From Rachicladosporium sp. CCFEE 5018 (Eukaryota > Ascomycota > Dothideomycetes > Cladosporiales > Cladosporiaceae), in the NCBI GenBank assembly GCA_002077045.2, contig KZ111142.1, positions 333,596 to 397,595 of the forward strand: DNA of 64,000 bases, given 5' to 3'. Of the stretch, positions 55,599 to 64,000 are shown piece after piece; positions within the stretch are counted from its first letter, which is position 1; each line of letters begins with the position of its first letter. The position numbers and the translations under genes are program-made. The notes beneath the pieces were generated by a model. The model had not been told where the DNA came from. It made no database searches and worked only from the letters and a program-made list of their open reading frames with translations.

Positions 55599-57201
55599 TC
55601 ATACCTTCAACACCGGCACATTCAACTTCCCCTGCCCCGCCAACACTGGGCTTCCAATTCTCGAGCTCTCCGGCGTGTCTGCGTGCACAGCCTTACTTCC
55701 CTTTTCCCGCCACGTACTAACAGCAGGTACATCCGCATGGATCCTCTCCTCCTGCGTGCCATACGCTCTGGGTGTCAATTTGATGAGGCAATGCAATGGA
55801 ACCTCCATCCATGGACTCTTCTCTTGCGATGAGCCCATGAAGTAGGCGTAGATGCACCTCAGCACGGCTTGATGGGTGACAATGAGAATGTTCTCGGAGC
55901 GCTCGAGCTCCATGATGATGGGCTCCAGGCGGATGACTACATCGCGGTAGGACTCTCCGCCGAGGTAGCGGTAATTGTACTTGTCTGCATCACGGGCTTT
56001 GAAGTCTTGCGGGTATTCCTTCTCGATGTCGGCGTAGGTTAGACCGTCGCAGACGCCTGAATCGAGCTCATCGAGGGCCTTCCAGGCGAGCTTCTCATAA
56101 GGTAGGAAGCGCGATGTTTGAGCGGTGCGTTTGAGGGTCGAGGTCCAGACTGTGAGGGGCAAATCACCGGCTGACTGCTTCACGAGTTCTGGAAGCTTGC
56201 GGGCGTACATCTCGCCACGGTCGGAGATGTTGGCGTCGCCGCCGATTTGTCCGGAGAGGTTGAACATCGATTCGCCGTGCTGGTGCTGATGTTAGTGTGT
56301 GCTCATCTTTGGGCAGGAAACGGGCGATGTATACTCGACTGATCCAGATGCTTCTTGGCTTGATGTGCAGATTCATCAGGTAGTACACTACTCTTGACTG
56401 CAAGTAGTCTTGTAACCGATTGATGATCACCTGTGCGCCTACATCTATGACCTTGCAGTACGTCAAGTCCGACTCATCTTCATCCAGTGTCTCGTATACC
56501 CGCTCGTACATCATGATACGATTTCTAAAGTCTTGTGCTGCCTCTTCCGGATCTTGGCCTTTGTAGTCTGGGCTCGTGAGCTTCACTTCCCGGATGTTGC
56601 TCATGATCAGATCTTCGTCATCACATTTACTCTCCACGAACAGCGTCTCGATGCCTTCCCGGTCGCACCGATCCTTGATCCAGCGCCTTCGCTCTTTTGT
56701 CGAGTTCGTCGCATCGAGAATCGCGATGAGGTTTCCGGGCAGCTTAAACCACTTACACATGTCATCGACCGCCGCTTGCGCTGCTGCCCGTCGTAACCGC
56801 TCGCCCTCCTTGTTCGAGAAGTCGAAGAAGCTAGCATTCGGCTGGGGAGTGTTGGTCCGTCGGTAATTGCCAACATTAAAGCACTTCGCTGTGATCGACA
56901 GCCATCCGAGATACCGAACGACTGCTTGGAGTCAGTCTCCAGTCACTGCGTCGCCTCCCTGGCATCACTCACGCTTCTGTGCTATCAGGCTCTTGCCTCT
57001 TGCAGGGAGTCCCACCATGACGACACATATCCGCGTATCCTCGACCTGAACACCAACACCATTAGCACTCCTCGAGCTCTGTCTCCTGCCTGACGTCGGT
57101 CTCATGAAGTCGCCCTGCGGCGTCCTGGCGAGGTCCGCCTTGTATTGATCTCTGTGCTCTTGGAGGGCGTCTGCCGGAGCCAGACTGGTGGCGGAAGGCA
57201 T
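55599..57201 (-). CDS. 6-phosphofructo-2-kinase / fructose-2,6-bisphosphatase
   Basis: Exons 56973-57201, 56335-56921 and 55599-56279 give 1497 nt, 498 aa. The kinase half makes fructose 2,6-bisphosphate and the phosphatase half removes it, so the enzyme sets the balance of glycolysis and gluconeogenesis in the cytosol. The kinase domain has the P-loop GLPARGKS (about 68-75), then LGWLSI, FNVGNYRR, LDATNSTKERR and FVESKCDDEDLI. The phosphatase domain, of the phosphoglycerate-mutase fold, has SRHGES at the exon 2/3 junction, STLKRTAQTS, LDSGVCDGLTY and VTHQAVLRC. The two catalytic His and the Glu/Asp region are therefore all present, and the protein looks bifunctional, unlike some yeast isoforms that lost one activity. 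Introns are 51 and 55 nt with good borders. The start MPSATSLAPAD is the only ATG with the right frame. Confidence 0.93.
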
Positions 57202-58427
57202 ATTTGCGGGCCTGACCGGAGAGATCGGAAAAGGCTCTATAGGTTTAAAGCAAGATGTGCGGGCTCATGCGGCAGCCGGATTGCTTGCGTCTCTGATGTT
57301 TGCAACGAGTCCTTGAAAATTTCGATCGTAGACTCTGTGTTACTTCAATCTGACGAAGCTGAAGTATTCCAGGCGGTTCCCTCAGAGGTCCCCAAGTCCG
57401 GTAGTCTTAGCTCGCGTGCTCTTCGGCAAGCCCACTACAAGAGATTGGATCCTCTTTCCGAGTGAGAGATGGCTACTGCCCAAGGCCAGGCCAGTGTTCT
57501 AATACCTCGATATATTCCAATGAGGTGAGGCTGGTGATGCAATTATGAGGCCGGTGATAACAGTATGTCTCTGTGTTAATTCATGACGACTGAGTGTTTC
57601 CTACGTAGCTCGCGCTGGGCCGAGGTGGTGTTCGCCGAGAACCGTAGCGAGAGTCAGGTACCCGGTCAAGTCATCCGCTGACTAAGGATGGGTTTGATAC
57701 GGTACCGACGTAGTCCCTTCCTGATCCTGCGAAGTCGAGTGCCCAGCAGGAGTGTTGCCGAAGAAGAGGTACAGAGATCTGACTTACCGATGCGGAAAGA
57801 TGTGCTGTACCAGGCGTGGTGCTCGATCGATGCCGACCACCAGCAACGACACCGTTCATCTTGGAAGATCTTATCAGCCAGAGTAAGGCGTATCGGGCGG
57901 CGATAGGATGCACAAAGTAAGCAACGAGGAATCATACAGAGCAGAGTTCACATACAGCCACGAGTCAAGTGCAGACAAAATGGAAAGCGTTCGAACGACG
58001 AATTCGCCAGCCTTCTCAGCACGTTGCTTCTCTCTGCTGGCGGGACCGTCCGCCTTATCTCCTGAGGTCATAACACATACATGGTGTGATAAGAATGGTC
58101 ACCACCTGGGTAGAACTATCTCATTCACACCAGCACGGAAGGCGTGTCAGTCATATGCACACAATGGCTATGACACGGGGAATTTTGTACAGACGCGCTT
58201 TGATATCGCGCGAAATCGCATCAGTGTCTTCAGACCGAGTCGACGACATCGGCGAGGTGGGCCCCGTCTGTGGTCGTCGATCTCGATTGCGAACATATCA
58301 GGAACCTGAGTAGCATGTAGGTACTGACGGCCAGTGTACACTGCTGCACGCCTCAATCAAGCAAACCACACGGTCGCTCTTCTAGCCCTGCCCTCTCCTA
58401 CGCATCTCCCATCGCAGCATCTCTTCC
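57202..58427. other. Divergent intergenic region
   Basis: 1.23 kb between the PFK-2/FBPase-2 start (minus) and an orphan gene (plus). Open frames here (e.g. 57666-57935 minus, 57908-58309 plus) have no motif support. Confidence 0.45.
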
Positions 58428-59442
58428 ATGTCGTGTTATATCCCCAGTCGATACTGCGATCCCATGTCTCAAGACGAGACAGCTCTTCCGACTTCAGTTT
58501 ACGAGCCCATCACACCGCGATCTGACAGCCAAAATGCGTCAGAAGGAAAGCAAATTAATCTCTCGGATATTCAAACGTTGCCCCTGCAACCTCTCCTAGC
58601 ACACGATCATGTTGAGCAATGGTTGGATCTCCAGTGGCACAATGATGTCAGCCCTGCCGCTTGCTCGACCTCCATACCAGAACCTGGCGTACAGCTTGCT
58701 TGCCATCAGGTGCTTGCTCTCCTCGAGAAAAGTCATGCTGAACCAGAGGCTACACACAATACGGTCTCTCTGGAAAGGTCAAGTGAGCCTTACAGTTCTG
58801 CCACGCAGCGTCCTCGCGATCTTATGACAACTGGTCCATCGGTTATGCAGACTCCGGCTAGCGCTCGACCGAACACCTCCAAGGAGGTCCACATGCAATC
58901 TGCGGCTGCCAATAAGAAGGAGCGCGAGACGAGGCAGCCTCTGAAGTCCGCTCTCAAGGTGCTCGATCCACGAAGCAGTACTCATCACAACCCTACGGGT
59001 GGTCCTGACCCGGGTCATCCAGAGCTGAACGATACAATTATCGATCTTACAGACACCCTCGGCCACGCCGATGCCGTGATGCGCCAGGCTGCAGCATTAT
59101 TCCGACACCCGGACAACTTGACGGCCGAAGTAAGCTACGAGCTCCGTCACGCACAGCAGCTCTACACGCGAACTGGGCAATTACAGCGTGAAGCTTATCA
59201 GGAATTTGAACACGCTGCGATGGAGCTGGCAGAGTGCAAGAAGTTGATGGCTGAGGCGCAACAAGAGATGGCGCATGCTGTTGCTGTGCAAAAAGCGGAG
59301 GCCAGGGGGCAGAGGGTGACGGTGAAGTGCAGAGGCCGGGTGATTAGCTGCAAGAGGAGACGTCCGATATGTAAGCCAAGTAGTCTTTGCGTATCTACAA
59401 AAGTTTACGTCCGCAACAGGGGTATCTCAATGGCGGATTTAG
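58428..59442 (+). CDS. Orphan protein with C-terminal coiled-coil-like region
   Basis: From the ATG at 58428 the frame is open to 59576. A good intron (59371-59419, GTAAGC...AACAG) instead gives a short last exon (RRRPIWVSQWRI) with a stop at 59442, 321 aa. I prefer the spliced form because the unspliced one would overlap the 3' end of the next gene by 106 bp and its tail looks random. The first ~200 residues are Ser/Thr/Pro-rich. Residues ~205-290 are Ala/Glu/Gln-rich and helical (DAVMRQAAALFRHPDNL, ELRHAQQLYTRTGQLQRE, AMELAECKKLMAEAQQEM), likely a coiled coil. The end is basic (CKRRRP). The family is not recognised. Confidence 0.55.
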
Positions 59443-59470
59443 CCCGCTTCAGCATCTATACCATGCTCCC

Positions 59471-60517
59471 TCAAAAACTACGAAACCCGCCCAATCCAGC
59501 GAAAGAGGCCGCCTCCTCAATAGGGCCCTCCTCCGCATACGTGGCCACATCAGGGTCACGTGTTCCGCTCTCATAGCGCCATCTCGGGTCCACAGCTCCT
59601 AGGAGAGTATGCGCACCACGCTTCATCACAATTTTGTCCAGCTCCCACATCAGAAAGAGGCAATTTCTCAGCTGATGCCCGGCAAGCGTCCCCCTAATCG
59701 CCTCTCCAGTCTGCATATTAACGGAAAGATCGACCCTCCCGCGATTCCAGTCCTCGTGGACACCGCCCTCGGTCGTCTCGATGATGAGGTTGCACAGGTC
59801 CATGGCCGTGTTCTCGACGTCGGAGAGCTCGAAGTGCACGTTTAGTAGAGTGAGAGCGGTGAACACGTCGTGGCGAAACACGGTGGTGATCTGTGTGTTT
59901 GGCTCGAATGTGAGTGACGGAGTGGCGTCGTGGGCGCGGATGTACTTCTCGACTGCTGTGAGCTTTGTCCCTACTGCGGTAGAGAGTGGGGGATCGGCGA
60001 TGCTGCAGGCGGCGGCGGTGGTTGTGGCGAGGCTCTTACCGCGCGCAGGCTTCTTAGTGGTGCTGAGCTTGAGATTCTTGCATTTCCTTGGACTAGTGGC
60101 AGCCGCGTCCTCATCAAGTGCGACGTCATCGTCCTCGAGGTCATCGGCCTTGCGCTTCGGCGATCTACTATTGTTCTTCACCACCTTCGCTGCAGGCGCT
60201 TTGATACCACGGGTCTTCTTCTGTGCCGCAGGTGCCGTGGCTGCCTTAGGGGTGGGTGTGCGCTTGCGCGTTGACTTCGCGGAGGATGATGAGGGTGTCC
60301 TTGAAGCATCCGCGCCAACCCCTTGCGCCAGCTGAGCCACGCTGTCGGGTGCGAGTTTCTTGATCTCGTCGCTGCCGGTGGGACTCGGGTTCAGGGGGTT
60401 CGCGGAGTCTTGTGCTTTCACATTTGGTGGTGTGGCGCTTTTTCTAGTTCGCGCAGGCTCGGGAGTCGTGACCTTCAATCCGGCCTCCTTGACAGCGAGT
60501 TTCGCAGATGGAGCCAT
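59471..60517 (-). CDS. Orphan protein with basic, disordered N-terminal half
   Basis: A single frame of 348 aa from the ATG at 60517. The first ~190 residues are rich in Lys, Ala, Pro, Ser and Thr with several nuclear-localisation-like clusters (TRKRTPTPK, SPKRKADD), broken by an acidic patch (LEDDDVALDEDAA). The second half looks folded and has Trp/Phe/Leu-rich segments (TVFRHDVFTALTLLNVHF, LSDVENTAMDLCNLII, RNCLFLMWELDKIVMK). I do not recognise the family; a nuclear or chromatin role is inferred from composition alone. Its 3' end lies 28 bp from that of the convergent neighbour. Confidence 0.65.
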   Translation of the reverse strand: MAPSAKLAVKEAGLKVTTPEPARTRKSATPPNVKAQDSANPLNPSPTGSDEIKKLAPDSVAQLAQGVGADASRTPSSSSAKSTRKRTPTPKAATAPAAQKKTRGIKAPAAKVVKNNSRSPKRKADDLEDDDVALDEDAAATSPRKCKNLKLSTTKKPARGKSLATTTAAACSIADPPLSTAVGTKLTAVEKYIRAHDATPSLTFEPNTQITTVFRHDVFTALTLLNVHFELSDVENTAMDLCNLIIETTEGGVHEDWNRGRVDLSVNMQTGEAIRGTLAGHQLRNCLFLMWELDKIVMKRGAHTLLGAVDPRWRYESGTRDPDVATYAEEGPIEEAASFAGLGGFRSF

Positions 60518-61282
60518 GCTGATGTATTGCGATGTAGGTGATTATCGGACAAGTTGACGGAAGATTGCGCTGCTACAAAATACAGCCTATCGCAATGTGG
60601 AATATCCCTACAATGTTGCGCAGTGTAAATGTGTTGCCTGGTGTGATGAAAGTCGCAATGTGAAGTCACCGAAGTTCGTGTACTCGCTCGTCGGTTGCGG
60701 AAGGCTCAGTGACAAAGGTGTCGTTGCTCTGGAATGTCGAAATTCGTGTCGGATCTTGGTGAATGGCCAACAATGCTATTGTGCGCACAATAGACTCCAG
60801 AAGATCGATTCACGTGGGACTCACTTTTATTTCTTTAGTGCAGCTGTTGTAGCATGGCTGCACATGGCGATACGTGAAGTCGTCGTTGAAGCAACAGCAG
60901 CGACTCGGTCGCACTCTGCAACATGTGCTTGCCTCTCGCACCTTTGCAAATAACTGACCAGTCCGTCGCGTTGAGGCTCGGTTCCCATGCTGTGGAAGTC
61001 GGGGACCATACACTGTACATCGTTGGGTCAGCATCTATGCTTCAATTCCATTCATCGAATTCAATTGCGAAATTATTGTCGCAGTATATACGAAGAAACG
61101 ACCATGCCGACCATTTGCGCCCGAGACCTGAGGAGATACACGAACTTACCAACCATTACCTACAAGCCGACGCACTCAAGTCTCGCAGAGTCTCTTCACA
61201 GCCGGGGATTGACAGCGCACCAAGACAGGTCCATTCCCGCGCATGAGAGAAATATTGCACACCGCTGACGATCGAAGCCAGT
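60518..61282. other. Intergenic, divergent promoters
   Basis: 765 bp between two orphan genes facing outward. Several frames of 60-118 codons are open on both strands but are mutually overlapping and unsupported. Confidence 0.45.
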
Positions 61283-62035
61283 ATGCCTGGACACACATCT
61301 AGCCCCAGCAAGAAGTACCATAAACGTATAGACAGTGGGAAGAAAGCGGTCGCGAAGGAAGTGGACATGGGACCCGCACTTCACCTCCTCAATCGTCCAG
61401 CTTGTATGAGGAGCCCACCGTCGGACTCGGAGCGCACAGAGTCAGTAGCCGGCGACACGTGTGCGCTAGAAGTGGAAGAGCAAGCCGAGTTGGAAGATGC
61501 AGCAGGAACTTTGCTCGACATGATGGAATCAGACGGTAAGGGTTACTCCAGCCTGCAAAGGAATGGTCTGAGTTATCCGCGCGAGGGCGGCGCTGGGAAG
61601 AACTCGCAGATTGTAATCTCCCGAGGGCATCCTAATGCAAGGATGGCAGTCGAAGCCAGCAGCACCGTCCTCTCCACTGATGGAGGCGCCGACATCGACG
61701 CTGCGAACACACTCCTCGAGCTATCGCAGGGCGCCCACGTCTTCACCGAGGGCAATACCAGGCTGAAGAGAGGTGCCGATGACTACTGGGCTCAAGGCGA
61801 TGTCGTGGCTGCGAACATCCGAAACAACGTATCGTTGGTGCCGGAGTCTCGATCGCTGTCGGCAAGGAGTACAGGGCCAGTTGCGAAGAGAGCGTTATCG
61901 CCACGCAAACAATGCCTCATGGAGATGTGCGCAGATAAACCAGGAGACCATAGCTCTGAAGACGAAGATCGTCGCGGGTTGAGACGGCATAGAACGCCAT
62001 CAATGAGACAGCGAGAGATCATGGAAGGGCGATAG
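61283..62035 (+). CDS. Orphan hydrophilic protein with two related helical motifs
   Basis: An intronless frame of 250 aa from the ATG at 61283 (MPGHTSSPSKKYHKR). It is charged and probably largely disordered. Two short related motifs stand out: LEDAAGTLLDMMES near residue 70 and IDAANTLLELSQG near residue 137, both of the form (D/E)AA-x-TLL-(D/E)-(M/L). Such repeats look like short amphipathic helices used in protein-protein contact. The C-terminal part has KRALSPRKQCL, an SP-R/K phosphosite-like motif, and a terminal Arg-rich segment. I do not recognise the family; a regulatory nuclear protein is a guess. Confidence 0.55.
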   Translation: MPGHTSSPSKKYHKRIDSGKKAVAKEVDMGPALHLLNRPACMRSPPSDSERTESVAGDTCALEVEEQAELEDAAGTLLDMMESDGKGYSSLQRNGLSYPREGGAGKNSQIVISRGHPNARMAVEASSTVLSTDGGADIDAANTLLELSQGAHVFTEGNTRLKRGADDYWAQGDVVAANIRNNVSLVPESRSLSARSTGPVAKRALSPRKQCLMEMCADKPGDHSSEDEDRRGLRRHRTPSMRQREIMEGR

Positions 62036-62712
62036 GGTCAGATGTCCAGGGATAGACGCGTCGGGTAGCGAGGCTAGCATGCTGCAAGGGAATAAGGTCA
62101 ATCGGGAATCTGAAGAACACGGCCGTCAACTAAGTGTAGAGCATACGCTATTGATTAGGCAGGGTAGGAGAACAGAATGCAGCAATTCTGATGATGTGTG
62201 CCTCTGAACCCTCTCCTCACCGCACGTGGGATTCTGAGCCTCAGGTTTGGTGCACGTGATGTCATATCCGCGACGTTTCTGCACATCGGAGAAACTTTCG
62301 GCCCGCTTGGCTGTGCTTCCGCGCCGTTTAGTGAAGCAGCAGGTGCATGTGCAGACTACCGAACTCCAGCTCATATCACGGGTTACATTCACCAAAACAT
62401 CCAATCTCTCACTCACGGTAATCTGTAGTGCAAAGCAGTACCGTCTAGGGTCAGCACCACATACGGCTTGCACTACATTACAAGACTTGACGCCTCAGGC
62501 TTGCTGCTATACGATCGAACCTGAAGCCTCCAGCCTTGGCGGTTGGACTTAACAGTGATTGCTCATTCAAGACATCACTCATTCACACTCCAAACATCAC
62601 CTGAGTGGCAAAGTCGCGAGTCACGCAGATGATTACACATTCTCTCCTACACTGAGGCGCATTAGCCTGGACACGAAAGGCGCGGTCTACCACACGCGAG
62701 GAGACCGCCGCG
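62036..62712. other. Intergenic, upstream of TOM1-like gene
   Basis: 677 bp on the plus strand between the orphan gene and the ubiquitin ligase start. I see no gene. Confidence 0.5.
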
Positions 62713-64000
62713 ATGGGGAAGATCAAGAAGACGCCATCGGAGCGGCATCGCGCAACAGAGTCACCCATAGTCGCCACATTCGTTCATGATGCAGTGAGGA
62801 TACCTCTGCGTCGGCTGCCTGCCAAGCTTGAGAGCTTCCCTCGCCACTGGCCCTTTCCTCGAGGCGACATGTACCACTGGATCCCACTGCTGGATCGTTT
62901 CGACCACATACTTGAGCTCTTCAACAAGGAGTATGCACTCAAGGATGGGCCGCAGTCGAGACCATTCGAGCGGAAGTTGTTGCAAAGCGGGGATGCTGAG
63001 GCCGATCTACCGTACCCAACGGTGGGCGCATCGGCGGAAGAGCTGAGTGCAGACAGTCGGTTTGGGCCGGACGGAGACAGGGTAGTGATAGATGCTGTAG
63101 TGTCATTTACTCGGGTCCTGCTGGAACACTGTGGCAACCGCAGCCTGTACGCGAGCAGTGGCCACATCAACGACCTCTTGCATACGACCGACCTGGATCT
63201 GCTCAGGACCTGTCTGAAGCTGAGTCTACGGCTTGCGCAGCGATATCAAGTGGCGCGCTACAAGAACACCGCACCACACATGCAAGCAGCTCTGCTTGCA
63301 AATCACTACAACTTCAACTTGGACAATCTTCACAAGATCGCACTTCCTTTCCCGAAGCCACCTAGCACGATAGCAGCACAGACTCCGGCAAAGGCGAAAG
63401 AGAGAGCGAAGCCGGCGCAGCTATACAATTCTTCAGATCTTGTGGCGATGGTGAAGCAGGAGATACCCGATGCGCTCAGACAGGAGCTTGCGACTGTGTC
63501 TGTTACCTACTATAGCACTCCGACCTCACCAGTCGCGAAGACTAGCTCAGCAGCTGCTTCCGCGGACTCTTTGCCGCCCACGCCTACGCCTGTCCGCAGA
63601 GCTTCGAACCTTGGTCCCTCCCGCGAGCGGCCTGCTGCGCCTGAACGTATTCCCACCGCTCCAGATGTCAGCGACGTGCCGGTAAAGTCACTGGAAGCCG
63701 AATCGGCCAACGCACCCAAGTCATACAAGATCGCTTCAACGCAAATTCGAGATGTGCCTGCGTATGAGTTGGTTCGAGATGCGCTGCCAAGCATACCGAA
63801 AGATTCGCAATATGATCTCCTGCATCGGATTCGGATAGCTCAAGCTCTCTCGAGTCCTGACCCAATACACGCACAAATACTTCTGCAAACACGACTTCTT
63901 GCCATTGCAAATCTGGCATACGCGGTTGGCGAGTCCAAATTCCAGGAGAAGCTTGGCCACGCGGACGCGGAGGAGCCGCGCAAATACCACCTCGCACAGC
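62713..64000 (+). CDS. TOM1: Tom1/HUWE1-type HECT E3 ubiquitin ligase, N-terminal part
   Basis: From the ATG at 62713 a frame stays open to the right edge, giving 429 codons without an intron. The opening MGKIKKTPSERH, then FPRHWPFPRGDMYHWIPLLD, HCGNRSLYASSGHINDLL and APHMQAALLANHYNFN, is the recognisable N terminus of fungal Tom1 proteins (HUWE1 family, armadillo-like DUF908 region). A Ser/Pro/Thr-rich linker follows, and then helical repeats (DLLHRIRIAQAL, ILLQTRLLAIANLAYA). Family members are giant (3500-4000 aa) ligases with a C-terminal HECT domain that act in protein quality control, mRNA export and cell-cycle control; that part is outside the window. The start is secure because conservation begins at the first Met. 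Confidence 0.9.
   Translation, partial: MGKIKKTPSERHRATESPIVATFVHDAVRIPLRRLPAKLESFPRHWPFPRGDMYHWIPLLDRFDHILELFNKEYALKDGPQSRPFERKLLQSGDAEADLPYPTVGASAEELSADSRFGPDGDRVVIDAVVSFTRVLLEHCGNRSLYASSGHINDLLHTTDLDLLRTCLKLSLRLAQRYQVARYKNTAPHMQAALLANHYNFNLDNLHKIALPFPKPPSTIAAQTPAKAKERAKPAQLYNSSDLVAMVKQEIPDALRQELATVSVTYYSTPTSPVAKTSSAAASADSLPPTPTPVRRASNLGPSRERPAAPERIPTAPDVSDVPVKSLEAESANAPKSYKIASTQIRDVPAYELVRDALPSIPKDSQYDLLHRIRIAQALSSPDPIHAQILLQTRLLAIANLAYAVGESKFQEKLGHADAEEPRKYHLAQ

Noticed and set aside
1..64000. tRNA, rRNA, CRISPR arrays, telomeric repeats
   Set aside because: I looked for tRNA B-box-like GGTTCGA stretches with matching arms, repeated spacers and TTAGGG tracts by eye. Isolated GGTTCGA hits fall inside coding exons or lack partners. 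A tRNA scan would be decisive.

Overview
The window reads as nuclear DNA of a filamentous ascomycete. Genes carry short introns of about 50-60 nt with GT...AG borders, long Gln- or Ser/Thr-rich regulators occur, and the gene set (V-ATPase subunit B, PFK-2/FBPase-2, Tom1-type HECT ligase, PtaB-like cofactor, rhodopsin-fold 7-TM protein, three-domain laccase) is typical of Pezizomycotina. A melanised dothideomycete is my inference from the overall feel of the gene set and is not proven. I rebuilt the exon chains by hand; where a multi-exon gene is called intact, the summed exon length is a multiple of three.

Layout. Bases 1-5068 (3' end of a xanthine dehydrogenase gene, a secreted Thr-rich protein, most of a 7-TM protein) stop at a 100-base N gap (5069-5168). 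The same 5068 bases recur in the same orientation at 42829-47896, offset 42828, with no difference in the parts I compared; there they sit in complete genes. The exact end at the gap makes an unmerged contig overlap the likeliest cause. Right of the gap lie a GH63-type glycosidase with one frame break, an ABCC transporter on the minus strand (8 exons, 1442 aa), a PtaB/LIM-binding-type cofactor, and the divergent V-ATPase B subunit. From 20.7 to 24.5 kb, and again at 35.0-36.0 kb, are members of a small F-box-like (LPPELR...IYE) family, one intact and three broken. Between them are a bHLH factor, a C2H2 protein and a peroxisomal half ABC transporter.

From 36.2 to 38.9 kb three paralogous genes for a ~205-aa acidic protein stand head to tail with a period close to 1 kb; the two left ones are broken and the third is intact. 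A fourth, intact paralog lies at 48.8-49.4 kb, beyond the xanthine dehydrogenase / Thr-rich / 7-TM block. The right part holds a laccase-type multicopper oxidase, a long low-complexity protein, PFK-2/FBPase-2, three nuclear-looking orphans and the 5' end of a Tom1/HUWE1-type ubiquitin ligase running off the window.

The genes do not form an obvious metabolic cluster. Housekeeping genes (V-ATPase B, PFK-2/FBPase-2, Tom1, XDH) are interspersed with lineage-specific paralog families. The most distinctive element is the acidic-protein tandem array; the most consequential practical point is the 5-kb duplicate at the gap. Several single-base frame breaks in otherwise good genes leave open whether decay or consensus error is responsible.
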